A stretch of DNA of 64,000 bases from positions 3,286,001 through 3,350,000 of the forward strand of contig CP071499.1 in NCBI GenBank assembly GCA_017354895.1. The letters run 5' to 3'. Each line of letters opens with the position of its first letter. Within the stretch, counting starts at the first letter, position 1. This DNA comes from Podospora comata. Lineage: Eukaryota; Ascomycota; Sordariomycetes; Sordariales; Podosporaceae. The position numbers and the translations under genes were made by a program. Below, piece after piece: positions 1 through 11,085 of this stretch. Under the pieces are notes generated by a model that was not told the origin of the DNA, searched no databases, and saw nothing but the letters and a program-made list of their open reading frames with translations.

Positions 1-99
1 CAACAAATGAAATATAAAAACACATCGCTTCAGTATTGCCCTCCTAGCACCATATTCAAGCGGCCCCTGATACCTCCTGACGTCACCTGGGCAACTACA

Positions 100-1004
100 C
101 TATCTCCGACCAGCCTTCCCACGATTGTCTCTGGGGTCCTGCTTTGGTGTAATCTGACGACCCGGAAGGCCTCCCCCGATCGGAGCTCGCGGTGGTGTAA
201 GATTCCTCACAGGAGCTACCAGTGCACTTTGCGGGGCCGCTGTCATGTCCCCTGTCTGCCGTCCAGAGCGTGCCGGCGTTACGGCGGCTGGAGTGGCAAG
301 CGATGGCATCGTACCCGTTCTTGTGACCCCGGTTTCGACATCCCGATCCCCCTCGGCCCCTGCAAGTTCGTCCGGCATCTCGACAATACTGCCCGTCTCT
401 GGATCCTGAACGACACCAGCCTGGAGCGCCTTTGCCTTTTCCGTCAAGAAAGCGTCGAGCAGCCAGGCATTCTTCGTGTTGGCTCGGTAGAATACGTCCG
501 CGATGTCGCCAATGAGAGGGATAAAACCGATTGCCAGATCGAGCATGATGTTGGTGAACATCATGCCATACAGACGCTTGGGAAGACCACCATCGACCTT
601 TGAGGCCTTCTTGATGAGAGCAAGAGCCATGAGGAAATCTGCAAAGTCGCCAATGCTACAGAACATTTGTTAGCCCATGTTTGGTCACACAGAGACAGCT
701 GCTGGTATACTTACACAGGAATCAAACCGATGATGGCGGACCAGCCGAACCGGATGGGGATGCAGCAACAACTGAACCCCATGTCCCAACGATAGGCTCT
801 TCGGCGGATCTTTCTGAGAATCTTGGCGTCATTCTTGGAAAGCCCTTGGGGAATAGGTCTCTCCTGAGTCTTGTACTTTGCGACCTTGCCGTTCTTGTAG
901 ACCGGGACTTTTTCGAGGTAAGGGTTCTCCGAGTTGGTATTTGTCTTGTCCTTCCCCAGCTTCTTGAGAGCCTTCTTCTCCAGGATTTTGATGGCCACGT
1001 TCAT
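100..1004 (-). CDS. DUF4112 family protein, two exons
   Basis: Two exons, 1004-715 and 655-100, are joined by a 59-base intron with a GTAAGT donor and a CTGTAG acceptor. The join restores a Val codon (GT|C) and gives 281 residues. The start at 1004 (MNVAIKILEKKA) is chosen over an upstream in-frame ATG because the upstream peptide is a low-complexity Phe/Tyr stretch. Residues about 75-160 match the DUF4112 pattern: a hydrophobic stretch ending in IGLIP, then IGDFADFLMALALIKKA, then a second hydrophobic block IGFIPLIGDIADVFYRAN. The repeated IP-x-IGD-x-AD motif, seen twice, is characteristic. The Pro/Ala/Thr-rich C-tail of about 100 residues looks disordered. It is probably a small membrane-associated protein; the family's biochemical role is not known to me. 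The window begins just after its stop codon. Confidence 0.85.
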
Positions 1005-2212
1005 GGTGATTTGCGGTGATCGATGTCGATCAAAAAAAAATTTCAAAAGAATGTATATGAAATAAAAGAATGGAAACAAAACACACAGAGCACGAGAAGC
1101 ACAGCAAAAAACAGAGGCCGAGAGTTGATATAAAAGTCGACGCTTTGTTGCGGGCTCCGGCGGCTGTCAAGTTGGCCTCCGGCTGGTTGTAAGTGAGGTA
1201 TTGGTCGCGGCAGGCTCTTTGTCGGTTTCAGGTTCGCGCTTGTCAGACCCAAGTTGGAAACACTTTTGGCGCCAGAGTCAACGAACCAGAGGGTCGGGAT
1301 GTTGGTCTGGTGTACTAGAGACAAGAAGCGACAAGGTCAAGTAAAAAAGCACCAGCTGGACCGTGGCAGCTCCCGTCTTGCTTTATGTATGCTGGCTCGC
1401 CCCATGGCTCAACATCTAGCCCGGTGCATCAAACGTCTTCTTGTTTCCGCGTGATGACGTTCTTGGGCGACCTCCCTGCAGCTTCAAGGTGTAACCCCTG
1501 CTCTGCGTGCCCGTGTGGCGCGGGACTGCCACACACTTGTGTGTTGTGGTTGGCCTCTTCCAGATGCACCATCTTGTGCGGGGAGCGGGGCATTGCACCG
1601 CCACATCCGCTCCTGGCAGAAGCTTAACTGGAGCAGGATGTGGCGTTGAATCCCTGACTGGTGGGGTGAATTGGGCTCTAGCCACAGTTGGGTTCTGCGA
1701 ACATCTCCAGTCTGCGCCAGTGGAGACAAATCACTGCCGTCCACGTCTGCACACGTCTCTCCCCATTCCATTCAAGATTCCATGGTTGACCCGCCGATAG
1801 CGTTTGTCGACAGCTCCCGCCCAATTCGGCCACACACCTGAGCCTTTTCTCTCACCTGCCTATCACTGCTTTGCTGTGTATCTTTGCAAATTTTCTCTTG
1901 CTTGTCCAGTCTAGACTCTGAAGCGCACGCATTGCCTTGCGGTGGGGAAACTCTTACCTTTGCGATTTGGCGGTCCAAGCCTGAACCTGCTGAGCCAGTC
2001 CGCCAGCGAAGCCCTCGCCAAACAAACACAAATCAATCGACCAGAAACACAGACCACTTCCTTACCTCACTCCGTACCCGCAAACACCTCCGACCTAGAA
2101 CCGCAAAGTAGTTCCCACGCAACCTGGACTGCCTTTTACGCTGTTGCTGCCCTACAGACGACCACCCCTCAGGAAACCAGGCTGTTGATATGCCACACCA
2201 CAGCACACTGTC
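1005..2212. other. Divergent intergenic region
   Basis: This is about 1.2 kb between the divergently transcribed DUF4112 gene and DCP2, so it must hold both promoters and 5' leaders. I see no credible coding region or RNA gene. An ATG at 2190, 23 bases before the DCP2 start and in another frame, opens a short reading frame that overlaps the DCP2 start. Confidence 0.6.
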
Positions 2213-5147
2213 ATGGCCGAAAACAAGATGCAACTCGAAGATTGTATGTATCTTTTTTGGTACCGCTCTGTTGGATGACACCTGTTGACCTGTTTGCCCA
2301 GGGTTGGACGACCTTTGTGTCCGATTCATCATAAACCTGCCCAAGGAGGATCTGTCATCCGTGGCCCGAATTTGCTTCCAGGTCGAAGAGGCACAATGGT
2401 TCTACGAAGATTTTATACGTCCGCTGGACCCTACACTCCCGTCGATGTCGCTCCGAAGTTTCTGTCTTCGAATCTTCCAGCACTGTCCCCTGCTGGCCTC
2501 CTTCTCGGCTGAAAACCACATGCGAGCGTTCGAGGAGTTTCTCCAGTACAAGACCAGAGTTCCCGTCAGAGGAGCTATCCTGCTGAATGAGGCCATGGAC
2601 TCGACTGTGTTGGTCAAGGGCTGGAAGAAGGGCGCCAACTGGAGTTTCCCCAGAGGCAAAATCAATAAGGACGAGGATGACTTGGACTGCGCCATTCGAG
2701 AGGTCTACGAGGAAACAGGTTTCGACATCAGGGAAGCTGGGCTGGTGCCTAGGGATGACGAAGTGAAGTACATCCAGATGTCGATGCGGGATCAACAAAT
2801 TCGACTCTATGTTTTCCGGAATGTGCCCATGGACACCAACTTCCATCCAAAGACCAGGAAAGAGATCAGTAAAATTCAGTGGTACAAGCTCTCTGAACTT
2901 CCCGCGTTTCGGAACCGCAAGGGGAATCAACAGGATGATGCCGCTGCGGCTTCGAATGCGAACAAGTTCTACATGGTGGCTCCTTTTCTTGTCCAACTCA
3001 AGAAATGGGTCCAACAGCAAAAGCAGAAGGACGCAGCCCGCGGATCGCATGTACCTGTCCATATCCCTATCGAAGAACCTCTCACAGAGGATGACCTCGG
3101 TACCCAGACAGAGCCTGTTGCTGGGCCCACGGAGAGCATCGAAACCATTGAAGGGGCGACGGCTGAGCTTCAGCGTCTTCTCCAGGTGCAGCCTCCCCCT
3201 AGTGGGACGCATGTGAACCCGCACCCTGCTCCGGCGGCGACAGCCAACAAAGGGAACGCTCTGTTGGCCCTTCTTCAAAAGAATACTGAGACCGAGGCGG
3301 CTCATCTTCCTCAAGGGTATCACGAGCAGCCCCAGCATTATCAACAGCTGCCCCAGCAACATCACCAACAGCCTCCGCAGCATCAACATCAGTATTACCA
3401 GCAGCAGCAGTACGGTAACCAAGTCCCGCACACGCCGTTGGAGCTCACTTACACGACTGCTCCGGAGCCGCACACTCCGCACCATCATCATCCAACCAAC
3501 CGGTTACCTGTACCACCTAATCAGCCGCCGCCCAACTTCCCTATCCAGCCTCACGGGAATCAAAATGTCTCTCAAGAATACTTTACACAACAGCGGGTCC
3601 CCCACCAGATGCCTACCCAGGCCTACGGGGATAACTCGTACATGGCTGGCCCGCGTCCAGTGCAGAAGGAACCCGTTCTTCTCCACCCGCAGCCGTTGCC
3701 CCCCCAGGTTCAGCAATCACTTCTCACCAGAAGCATTCTTCAGACTCCCAACATTCCAGAGACTGCCCACCACAATGGTATGCAAGCGCCGCAGGGAAGC
3801 CACCATTCGATCCCGGTCCAGGGGCAAGATGGAGCCGGTTATCAGAATCAAGGAGCACCTCGAAAGGCTGCTCCTCAGCTGACAAATCATCACATGTCTC
3901 TTCTGAATGCTTTCAAGAGCAATACCTCCCGTACACAAGAAACAACGCCGGTGGCTACCCCTCAAAGCGATGTCGCTCCCGCGGGACAGCAGCACGCTGG
4001 CTATCATCCGTCTGGACAGGGCTGGCCCAGTGCTCCATCCCATACACAAGCTCCCAACTCAGCTGCGCAGTATTTGCCGCACCACGCGGCGAATGTTCCT
4101 CAGGGTTATGGTGAGCGGTATGGGCCTCAGCCCCAGCATGCAGTGGCTCTACAAGTGTCACAACACGCCGCCGCAAACCCAGTTGTGGCCCCAAGACCGC
4201 CGCAATCAACGGAGTCGCACCGCTCGGCGTTGTTGGACATGTTCAAAAAGCCAGGCCGTGGAAGTCCCCTAAGCAACGAAATCACAAGATCGTCCATCAA
4301 GTCGGACGGTGGACGGCCAGGATATGGGTCCAATAATAGCCAGCCATATGGCGGACCTTCCAATGCGGAGGCCATCGCCCGAGCTGCTGAAGCCAATGGT
4401 GCTCCCGTCCAGATGAATCCAGAGCTCAACCTTCCATACAGGGCCGTTCAGATCCTCACTCGGCCCAAGCAGCCCGAGTCGGCCCAAAGCAATGACTCGA
4501 TGGACTCGCAAATCCATCGTCTTCAGAGACGCTTGAGCCCCCAGAGGAAGGATGCCAGGAATTCAGGCTCTGGTCTTCCGTCTCCGCGGGACCGCTCTTT
4601 GTTCCATCAGCTTGACCAGGAGACGAAGAGGTCCCCCCAGCTCCCGCCAGCCCAGGCGGCCAGCCTTCCATACGGTCAGCCTCAGCCTCAGCGCCAGTCG
4701 CCGTACGCAAGTCCTACTTTCCCGCCTCAGCAACCTGTTGATCCGCCCCAGCAACTGCAGCAGCATCAGCAATATCAGCATCATCAGCGTCAACCTAGTG
4801 GCAACGCGGACCAGAAGCAGAAGTTGCTGTCGCTTTTCGGAAAGGCACAGCCCTCGCCCACTGGGCTTTCGGCCAACGGCAAGATGAAGGAGTCCATGGT
4901 GTATGATCAAGTCCGGTCTACTACTCCCAGATCGAGAGTTGCGTCTCTTGCGTCACAGGGCAACGCCGGCGGCATGGCTCCGTCAGTCACAGGCGTGGAG
5001 AATGTTCATGCAACCGGCAACAGTAGTCGGGTACCGAGCGCAACCAATTCTCGCCGGGGCAGCCAAACACCCATCTCCCCGGCCGATCGGAACTTTTTGC
5101 TTTTGTATTTGGAGTCGGTGTCTAATCAGGCGCGCTCCCAGACATGA
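2213..5147 (+). CDS. DCP2: mRNA-decapping enzyme subunit DCP2
   Basis: Catalytic subunit of the decapping complex, which hydrolyses the m7GpppN cap in cytoplasmic mRNA decay. Exon 1 is 2213-2243 (MAENKMQLED plus one base), followed by a 58-base intron (GTATGT...CCCAG). Exon 2 is 2302-5147, giving 958 residues. The joined N-terminus MAENKMQLEDWLDDLCVRF matches the DCP2 N-terminal helical (box A) domain. The Nudix domain contains GKINKDEDDLDCAIREVYEE (residues about 129-148), with E144, E147 and E148 as the expected metal-binding glutamates. The NWSFPRGK segment before it is also typical. From residue about 250 the tail is Gln/Pro/His-rich and disordered. It carries several short LLxxF-type motifs near 3255, 3897, 4227, 4819 and 5092, the kind that bind Edc3 and Pat1 in fungi. 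The length fits filamentous fungal orthologues. Confidence 0.96.
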
Positions 5148-6004
5148 TATCTGGGTTTGAAGTAGGGCATATGTTGTTTTTCTGTTTGCTCTTGGGGACT
5201 TTTAGTGTAAAGGGATTTTATATGGTGGTGAGGATTTTTGTGATTTCTTGCCAACAGTAAATGGTGGTTGTAATTTGGACCGGTGCATACATCAAAGCGA
5301 AATTTCCATCAATGGTTTACATTATTTGCAGCGGTTGCTGCACAAAGGTGCTTATGAAGCAGGCTCTTGCTAGCTAACTACTTAGGTTATTGAAAGGATA
5401 CTTGTCTTATGATGACTCTGGTTCTGGATGGTGTTTGGGTCACTTTCTCAGTATAGTGAGTTGGCGGTTGTGTGATCATTTGGCTGTGTGTTGGTGTCGT
5501 GAGGCACGCAAGAAAGTGGTCTGATGTTCTAGTTGGAGAGGGTGTGCTCCCCCACGTAGAACAGACCACCCCACGAGCTTGGGGTTTGCTTGGCTGACCC
5601 CCCTTTTTTTAAATGGGGAGCGGGCTGAAGATGAAGTCTCGCCACGGCTGTGATGAGGAGTCAGGATGGATCATACCACTTTGTGGGCGTGGCCGGCCGC
5701 GTCGCCGTTGGTGTTTTTTTCTTCTTCTTTTGTTTGTGAGTATGATGGATGTTGGAGAGGGAATTGTTGGGATGGGATGAGGAGAGAAGAGGTATAAGAT
5801 AGGGGCAAGGTTCGTAACCTGGAGTTTGTTTCGCCCATCTCAGGACTGAACTTGGCCTTTCTCTTCATCAAATTGACTGGATTACCTAAGATATCTCGAA
5901 GATCGAGGGCAGCATTGAGATATTGCTGTTGAGGCTACACATCAACCAACCTGACTTACAACATCTACCTACTCAACCAACCTACGATATAGCACCCAAA
6001 CAAA
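5148..6004. other. Intergenic region
   Basis: This lies between DCP2 and the downstream dehydrogenase, both on +. It should hold the DCP2 3' UTR and the dehydrogenase promoter. No convincing ORF or RNA gene is seen. Confidence 0.6.
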
Positions 6005-7056
6005 ATGCTCTACACCCCCACCCCAGACACCCTCTACCACCCCCCCCCTCACCACATCGATCCCCTGGGGTACTCCCGCCTGGCAATCATAACCGGCTGC
6101 TCCTCCGGCATAGGCCTCGCCGCAACGCAACTCTTTCTTTCCCACCAGTTCCAGGTCGTGGGGCTGGACATCGCACCGTTTGACTACGACCTTTTGCGGG
6201 TGGAAGACCACGGTAGATTTCATTTTCATCTAGGGGACCTAACCCTCCCAGGACAGATAGAAGAAGGTGTGAGAATTGCTCACCATTTTGGGTATGTCTT
6301 CCCCCCCTCCCCCCCCCGTTTCCCCCCTTTTGTGTTATCACTAATGCTTGTTTTAGCGGGAGAGTTGATGTGTTGGTCAATGTAGCCGGCATCCTCGACA
6401 CCTTCTCCTCAGCCGACACCCTCCTCGATCCAGACTGGGACAACGTCATCGCCGTCAACCTCACCGTCCCCGTGAAAATGATGAGGGCCGTGATTCCTTA
6501 CCTCAAACAGAGGCCGGAAGGGGGCGTGATTGTCAATGTGGCTAGCACCGCGGGGAGGAGTGGTGCTGTTGCTGGGGTTGCCTACACAGCTTCAAAGCAC
6601 GGGCTGGTAATCCCCCGCCCTTTTTTCCCCCTTTTATATTCCCCCCCCCTTTCCCCTACTTCGTTTCCCAACCCAATCAAAACTGACGTGAAGTACCGGG
6701 GCAGATAGGAGCAACAAAAAACGTCGCCTGGCGCTTCCGCAACGAAAACATCCGCGCCAACGCCGTCCTCCCCGGCTCAGTCGACTCCTCAGTCGGGAAC
6801 AGGATAACAAAAGAACAAAGGGTTGATCTGGAGGGGTACAGAGCTGTCGAGTATGTTCAACCTCCTCACTATCTCATTAAACAAATCGACTGACAGTGAC
6901 AGACCAGTCCACGCCCTTCAGGCAAACCCCATCGCACCACTACCACCCATCACCGCCCTTGAGGTCGCCAAGACGATCCTGTTTCTGGTAAGTGATCAGG
7001 CGAGGACCATCAACGGGGTTGAGTTGCCTGTTGATCGGGCATGGGGCGTTGTGTAG
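6005..7056 (+). CDS. Short-chain dehydrogenase/reductase (SDR)
   Basis: NAD(P)(H)-dependent oxidoreductase of the classical SDR family; substrate unknown. The four exons are 6005-6291, 6357-6606, 6705-6850 and about 6903-7056, about 278 residues. The fourth exon could also begin at 6897, adding two residues in frame. The Rossmann motif TGCSSGIG lies near residue 30. NVAG follows the second beta-alpha unit. The catalytic Ser is in IVNVAS and the YTASK motif supplies Tyr and Lys; all are intact. After the third exon, NIRANAVLPGSV matches the substrate-loop region, and the C-terminus TINGVELPVDRAWGVV is a normal SDR ending. Introns 1 and 2 carry long runs of C (6301-6330 and around 6640). The 5' end of exon 1 is also extremely C-rich, giving a Pro/His-rich N-terminus. 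Confidence 0.88.
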
Positions 7057-7650
7057 ATGATGCGTATAAATGCGGTTTTTCCTTGGGTTTTGGTTGGTTC
7101 CGGCGGTTGTGTTTCTTTTTGTCCCATAGAAAGTTACTTTCCGTAGTCAGCCCAAAAGTTGATTTATTTCTCGAGTACTGCATCTCATCAGAAACTTGAA
7201 AGCATCGACATCAGGAGATCGCGATAAGCTAGATACAGGGTAGCCCATCCCAATCTGACGTAGCGAACAACCCCAAGCCCCACCTGACAGATGCGGGGAA
7301 GGTGGGGAAACTCAGCCCTATTCTGACCGTTCCCCCAACTTCTGGTCACCTGAAGACAGATAGATGAATTACTACCAGAACACAATGAGTGACAGGGTCA
7401 AAGTAACATTGGCTATAGGTGTCAGTTACTACTGCTACACTAGAAACAAGGTGCCAAGTGACACTGTCATAGGTTCCTCCTCAATCTTGCCAGACGTCGC
7501 TCAACAATGTCTCTTGTATCTCCACTGAACATAGGGGTAAGACGTAACCATGGGTATCTCCAACGCTGGTTACAGCATCTCATAGCTTTTCAGACCAAAC
7601 AAACGTCCCAATTACAATCTCCTTCTGCAAATGACGAGCCCGTGGCCAGC
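7057..7650. other. Convergent intergenic region
   Basis: About 600 bases lie between the 3' ends of the SDR (+) and the RRM gene (-). It should contain both 3' UTRs. Nothing else is recognised. Confidence 0.55.
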
Positions 7651-9317
7651 TCAGGCCACCACTAAGGGAGTCTTCTTAGACCGAAACCCGGGTGGCGGCG
7701 CGTTCTCCTCGTCCTCAGAATCGTCGATATTCAAGAGGTGGAAGCGATTGCTGACCGATGATTGCCTCTTTGGCTGAGGAGCTTCCTTGGTCTTCAGAAC
7801 CATGGGGGCTGGGTAAGGGTGGGCACACTGATCCACGTCGAATTGAATTCTTCTGCCTTTGTACTTCCTGTCCAACCTGTTAGCCTCCGCTAGTGAGAAT
7901 CTGCGTAATGAAACATACATTCGGCTCAGCATGCAGGTGCGAGCATAGATAGCATTGTGCACCGAGTTGAGCTCGATATGACAGTTTCCGCCGATGAACT
8001 GTATCTTGATCACAACCAGGTTGTGGATATGATCCAAGTCTTCGCGAATCACCTCCTCGGTATGTTGACTGGCGTAGTTCATGATGACAAGGTTGCGACT
8101 GGCCCCGGTCGAGATTTTGCCCGCCACATGGCCTGACAGCACAAACTGACGCTCGTTCCACTTGACCTCGACCTGTCCTCATGTTAGCAAAAGTCAACCT
8201 ACTCAAAAACCAAGTTGCCTACCCTCTTGTTTCTGATATACAAGTCATTACGACGACAATAGCCATAGAATTTCTGAGCATCGGCTGCATGAAGAAACGA
8301 GACGGAAGCTGAGCGGTCGTGAGAGCGAAGATACACGTCTAAGAGCTGGCCGCCGCGCACGGAGTTTGTGATATCAGAATGAGTGGTACCCTCGGCGAGA
8401 TGCACGATTTGAAGGGTACGATGGCAGTTGCGCTCGTACTGATGGCGCTTCACTTCCTGAGGTGGTCCTGTGTAGTTTGCGCCAGGAACAGGGGACCCTT
8501 CTTCGATTGAGACATCTTCGTCCCCCTCGTCCTCCTCGTCATAGTCTCCTTCATCCCATGTCGAAGCGGTCTGCTGTTGGTACTGGCGATGAGAACGGTG
8601 GCAGGGATGGTCGTAGGAATGGCCGTAGGAGTTGCTGCTGGAATCAGTATGCGAATGGGAGTGCGAATAACCGTTTCCATGTTGGTGGGAAGAGGCATGA
8701 TGACGCTGCGTCGTCGAAGATGAGGAGAGACCAACACCTCCATGGTCCGTAGTAGAGGCGTGTGTATCCTCGTTATTCTCGGATTGGAAAGCCTCATCAC
8801 CTTGGCTAAGGAGCTGTCAAACCGTTAGCAACCCGCAACTCAAACTCAATGGCTATGGTGGGGGACATGGGCTTACAGCTACTGTAGCCTCGTCTACGCC
8901 ACCACGTAGGAGGTTGCGCTTGAGGTTCTCTGGAAAATAACTTAGCTTGGTTGAACTGATAGATATCGCAATAGATCTCACCATATTGTCTTGCAATAGA
9001 CTTGAGCTGGTCATATTCAACCTGTGAAACAGACAACGAGTCTGGAGCATTGATGCTCTTGATGCGAGTCAGAATGTTTCTTTCCCTATGTCAAGTGTCG
9101 AATTAGTGTGTCGAATTTAACTTACAAGCTGAACCCTAGAAGCGGGAGATGCAGGTCAGCGTTAGGTGACAACGCTGGTGAACGGTTTCCCAAAGAGTCG
9201 GGCTCGGGATGTTGCGCGGATAAGGATAAGGCGGTAACAGAGACACAAAACATACCTTTGCAAGAGGAGATCAAGATCGGCACGGGCGATGGTGACCGTG
9301 TCAGAAGAGGACGACAT
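7651..9317 (-). CDS. RRM RNA-binding protein, Nrd1-like
   Basis: Reading from 9317 (MSSSSDTVTIARADL), the exons are 9317-9256, 9085-8982, 8929-8877, 8813-8223 and 8172-7651; every join keeps frame. The first intron is long (170 bases). N-terminal short blocks (VTIARADLDLL..., then SQVEYDQLKSIARQYENLKRNLLRGGVDEATVALLSQ) resemble those in fungal homologues of the fission yeast negative regulator of differentiation Nrd1. Two RRMs follow. The first spans RTLQIVHLAEGTTHSDI to RNDLYIRNKRVEVKW. The second begins RNLVIMNYASQHTEE, with IREDLDHIHNLVVI and NSVHNAIYARTCMLSR. The protein ends soon after RRM2 with a short acidic tail, whereas Nrd1 itself has four RRMs. A 42-base stretch starting GTATGT inside RRM2 (about 7921-7880) may be a very short in-frame intron. 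Removing it gives better RRM spacing before KYKGRRIQF. The gene likely binds mRNA; the exact orthology is my inference. Confidence 0.78.
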
Positions 9318-11085
9318 TTTGACGAGAACTGAGAATTCGCAGACTGAGGGTATCGGGAGCTTGTAAAGCGCAGAACCAAAATATTTAAACAAAGTATTGG
9401 TTGGTGGAAGCTGCCCGCGCCATGATATGGACCCTGGTGCGAGCTCTTTCCTTTTCATCCAATTCAAAGTGAACTGACTTTCCCACTGGGAGCAGCCTCC
9501 AGCTCTCTCCCCAATCGCACGCTTATCTTCACGTGTGCGGTGTGAATGATGCAGCCAGCTGCTTCCCAATTGCTCACCATCTCCGGGCTTAGCGTCAAAG
9601 TATCCCGCCATGGCCACCGCTTTTTTGCCTCTCTGTTGTCTCTGGGCCTGCAAATGATGCCATGAGGCTGGCTGGATGTCCCGCCATACGGCTGTCAGTG
9701 AGTGAGTGACTTCGGGATGATGAGATGGCAGCCGTGACAGCCAGATCCAGAGGCTGGGGACCAGGCGTTCATGGCTTCATGCAGGTCATTGGAAAAAGAT
9801 GGGATGACATGGACACTGGCCCATACCTTCCCCTTGAAAACCGTTGGACTGGCTGTGACAGTTTTAAGTGTTTACATGGCACGACTGCAGCCATAATATT
9901 TAGACTGACTGGAATGTGTGAACAGCAGGAACAGCATGACTGACAGCTGCAACCACTTGCGCCATCCAGTGCCGTACAGGAGCAGAGGCACAACGATTCC
10001 TGATATTGCCTCTTCACTCCGAAGCCACTGATCCAGCGCTCGGCCATTGCTTGGTCTCAAGTGCGATGTCCGGACGGCGGGGTTTTGGGCGGCGAAGTTT
10101 CACCTGAAAAAGACATCTCTATCATGCTGCCGGTACTCGAGCGTTGCACGGCCAACACTTCAACAGCCAACGTGCAGAGAAGAGGTGCGGAGATGCGAGG
10201 TCGATGGCCGACAAACCACCGACTGGTTGGTCCCCACAGTTTAAGCATCTTGGCGATGGTGATCGATCTGCGGTGGAAACAGCAAGAAGATATACCGGCA
10301 TACGGCCAATTGTCACCGGCGAAGGAGAGATCATCTTGGGTATTTATGCGGTTACGATGTTGAACACAACGATCAGGATATTTTTAGCCGTGCACCTGGA
10401 CACGAAGCCAGGATACGAAGGAGCATAAAAAAAAAGCCAGGGTTGAGTGGGTAACGCGGTCTCCTGTTCTGTCGACGCCACTTCAGGGCTCCCGCTAAGC
10501 CCGCTGTTAATTGGTTGCAGCATCGAGTGGAGTCGCTCGCTCGCCGGCCTGTCGTTGGTCGTGGAATGCACGCAAAGCCTGGAACTCCAACCCTCGACTT
10601 TCTCATTCCAGCCGCCTCCCAACTCCATCGTGCCTTGAAAGCGCTGCCTTTTTTTTTTTTTGTTTTTGGCTTGTTCCATCGTTTTCTGTTCCTTGGGCAA
10701 CCGGAACCGCACACTCGCTTTTCTGAACGCTCGCTACTTTTGTTGTCTAGCTGTCCCAAGTGACGCCTACTCTCGCTGAACCTTCACGCACATACCCTAC
10801 CTGGCCAACCCTCGTTACTTTTACTCCACGCCCGTTTCGCGCGGGTCTCATTTTCGGCCAAACCGCCAATAGGGGTTACCCACCGTGGCCCAGCAAGCAA
10901 ACGCCCCCGTACCACCTTGAGAGAGACACCCGACGTGAACACCGGCACAAACACCACTGCGACCGAGCCTTTTCTCCGAAGTTGAACAGACATCTTTACT
11001 TTCGCTTCCCTCTTCTCGGTACCTGGTCGACCTGGTCGCCTGCCCCTCGAGCATTTTCAGACGCGATCGATCCGAGTTTGTCAAC
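9318..11085. other. Divergent intergenic region
   Basis: About 1.8 kb lie between two divergent genes and must contain both promoters. A 13-base T run lies near 10650 and the approach to the downstream start is C/T-rich. No supported coding region or RNA gene is visible. Confidence 0.55.

Noticed and set aside
1254-2334. Several ORFs on both strands between the DUF4112 gene and DCP2
   Set aside because: Low-complexity peptides without family features; they lie in a region expected to be promoter and leader sequence.
2355-3491. 378-codon ORF antisense to DCP2
   Set aside because: It is a shadow of the DCP2 coding strand; the peptide has no domain and mirrors the Gln-rich tail.
9086-9255. Possible micro-exon inside the first intron of the Nrd1-like gene (GGTTCAGCTT with flanking splice-like sites)
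   Set aside because: Including the 10 bases breaks the reading frame into the next exon, while skipping them joins perfectly.
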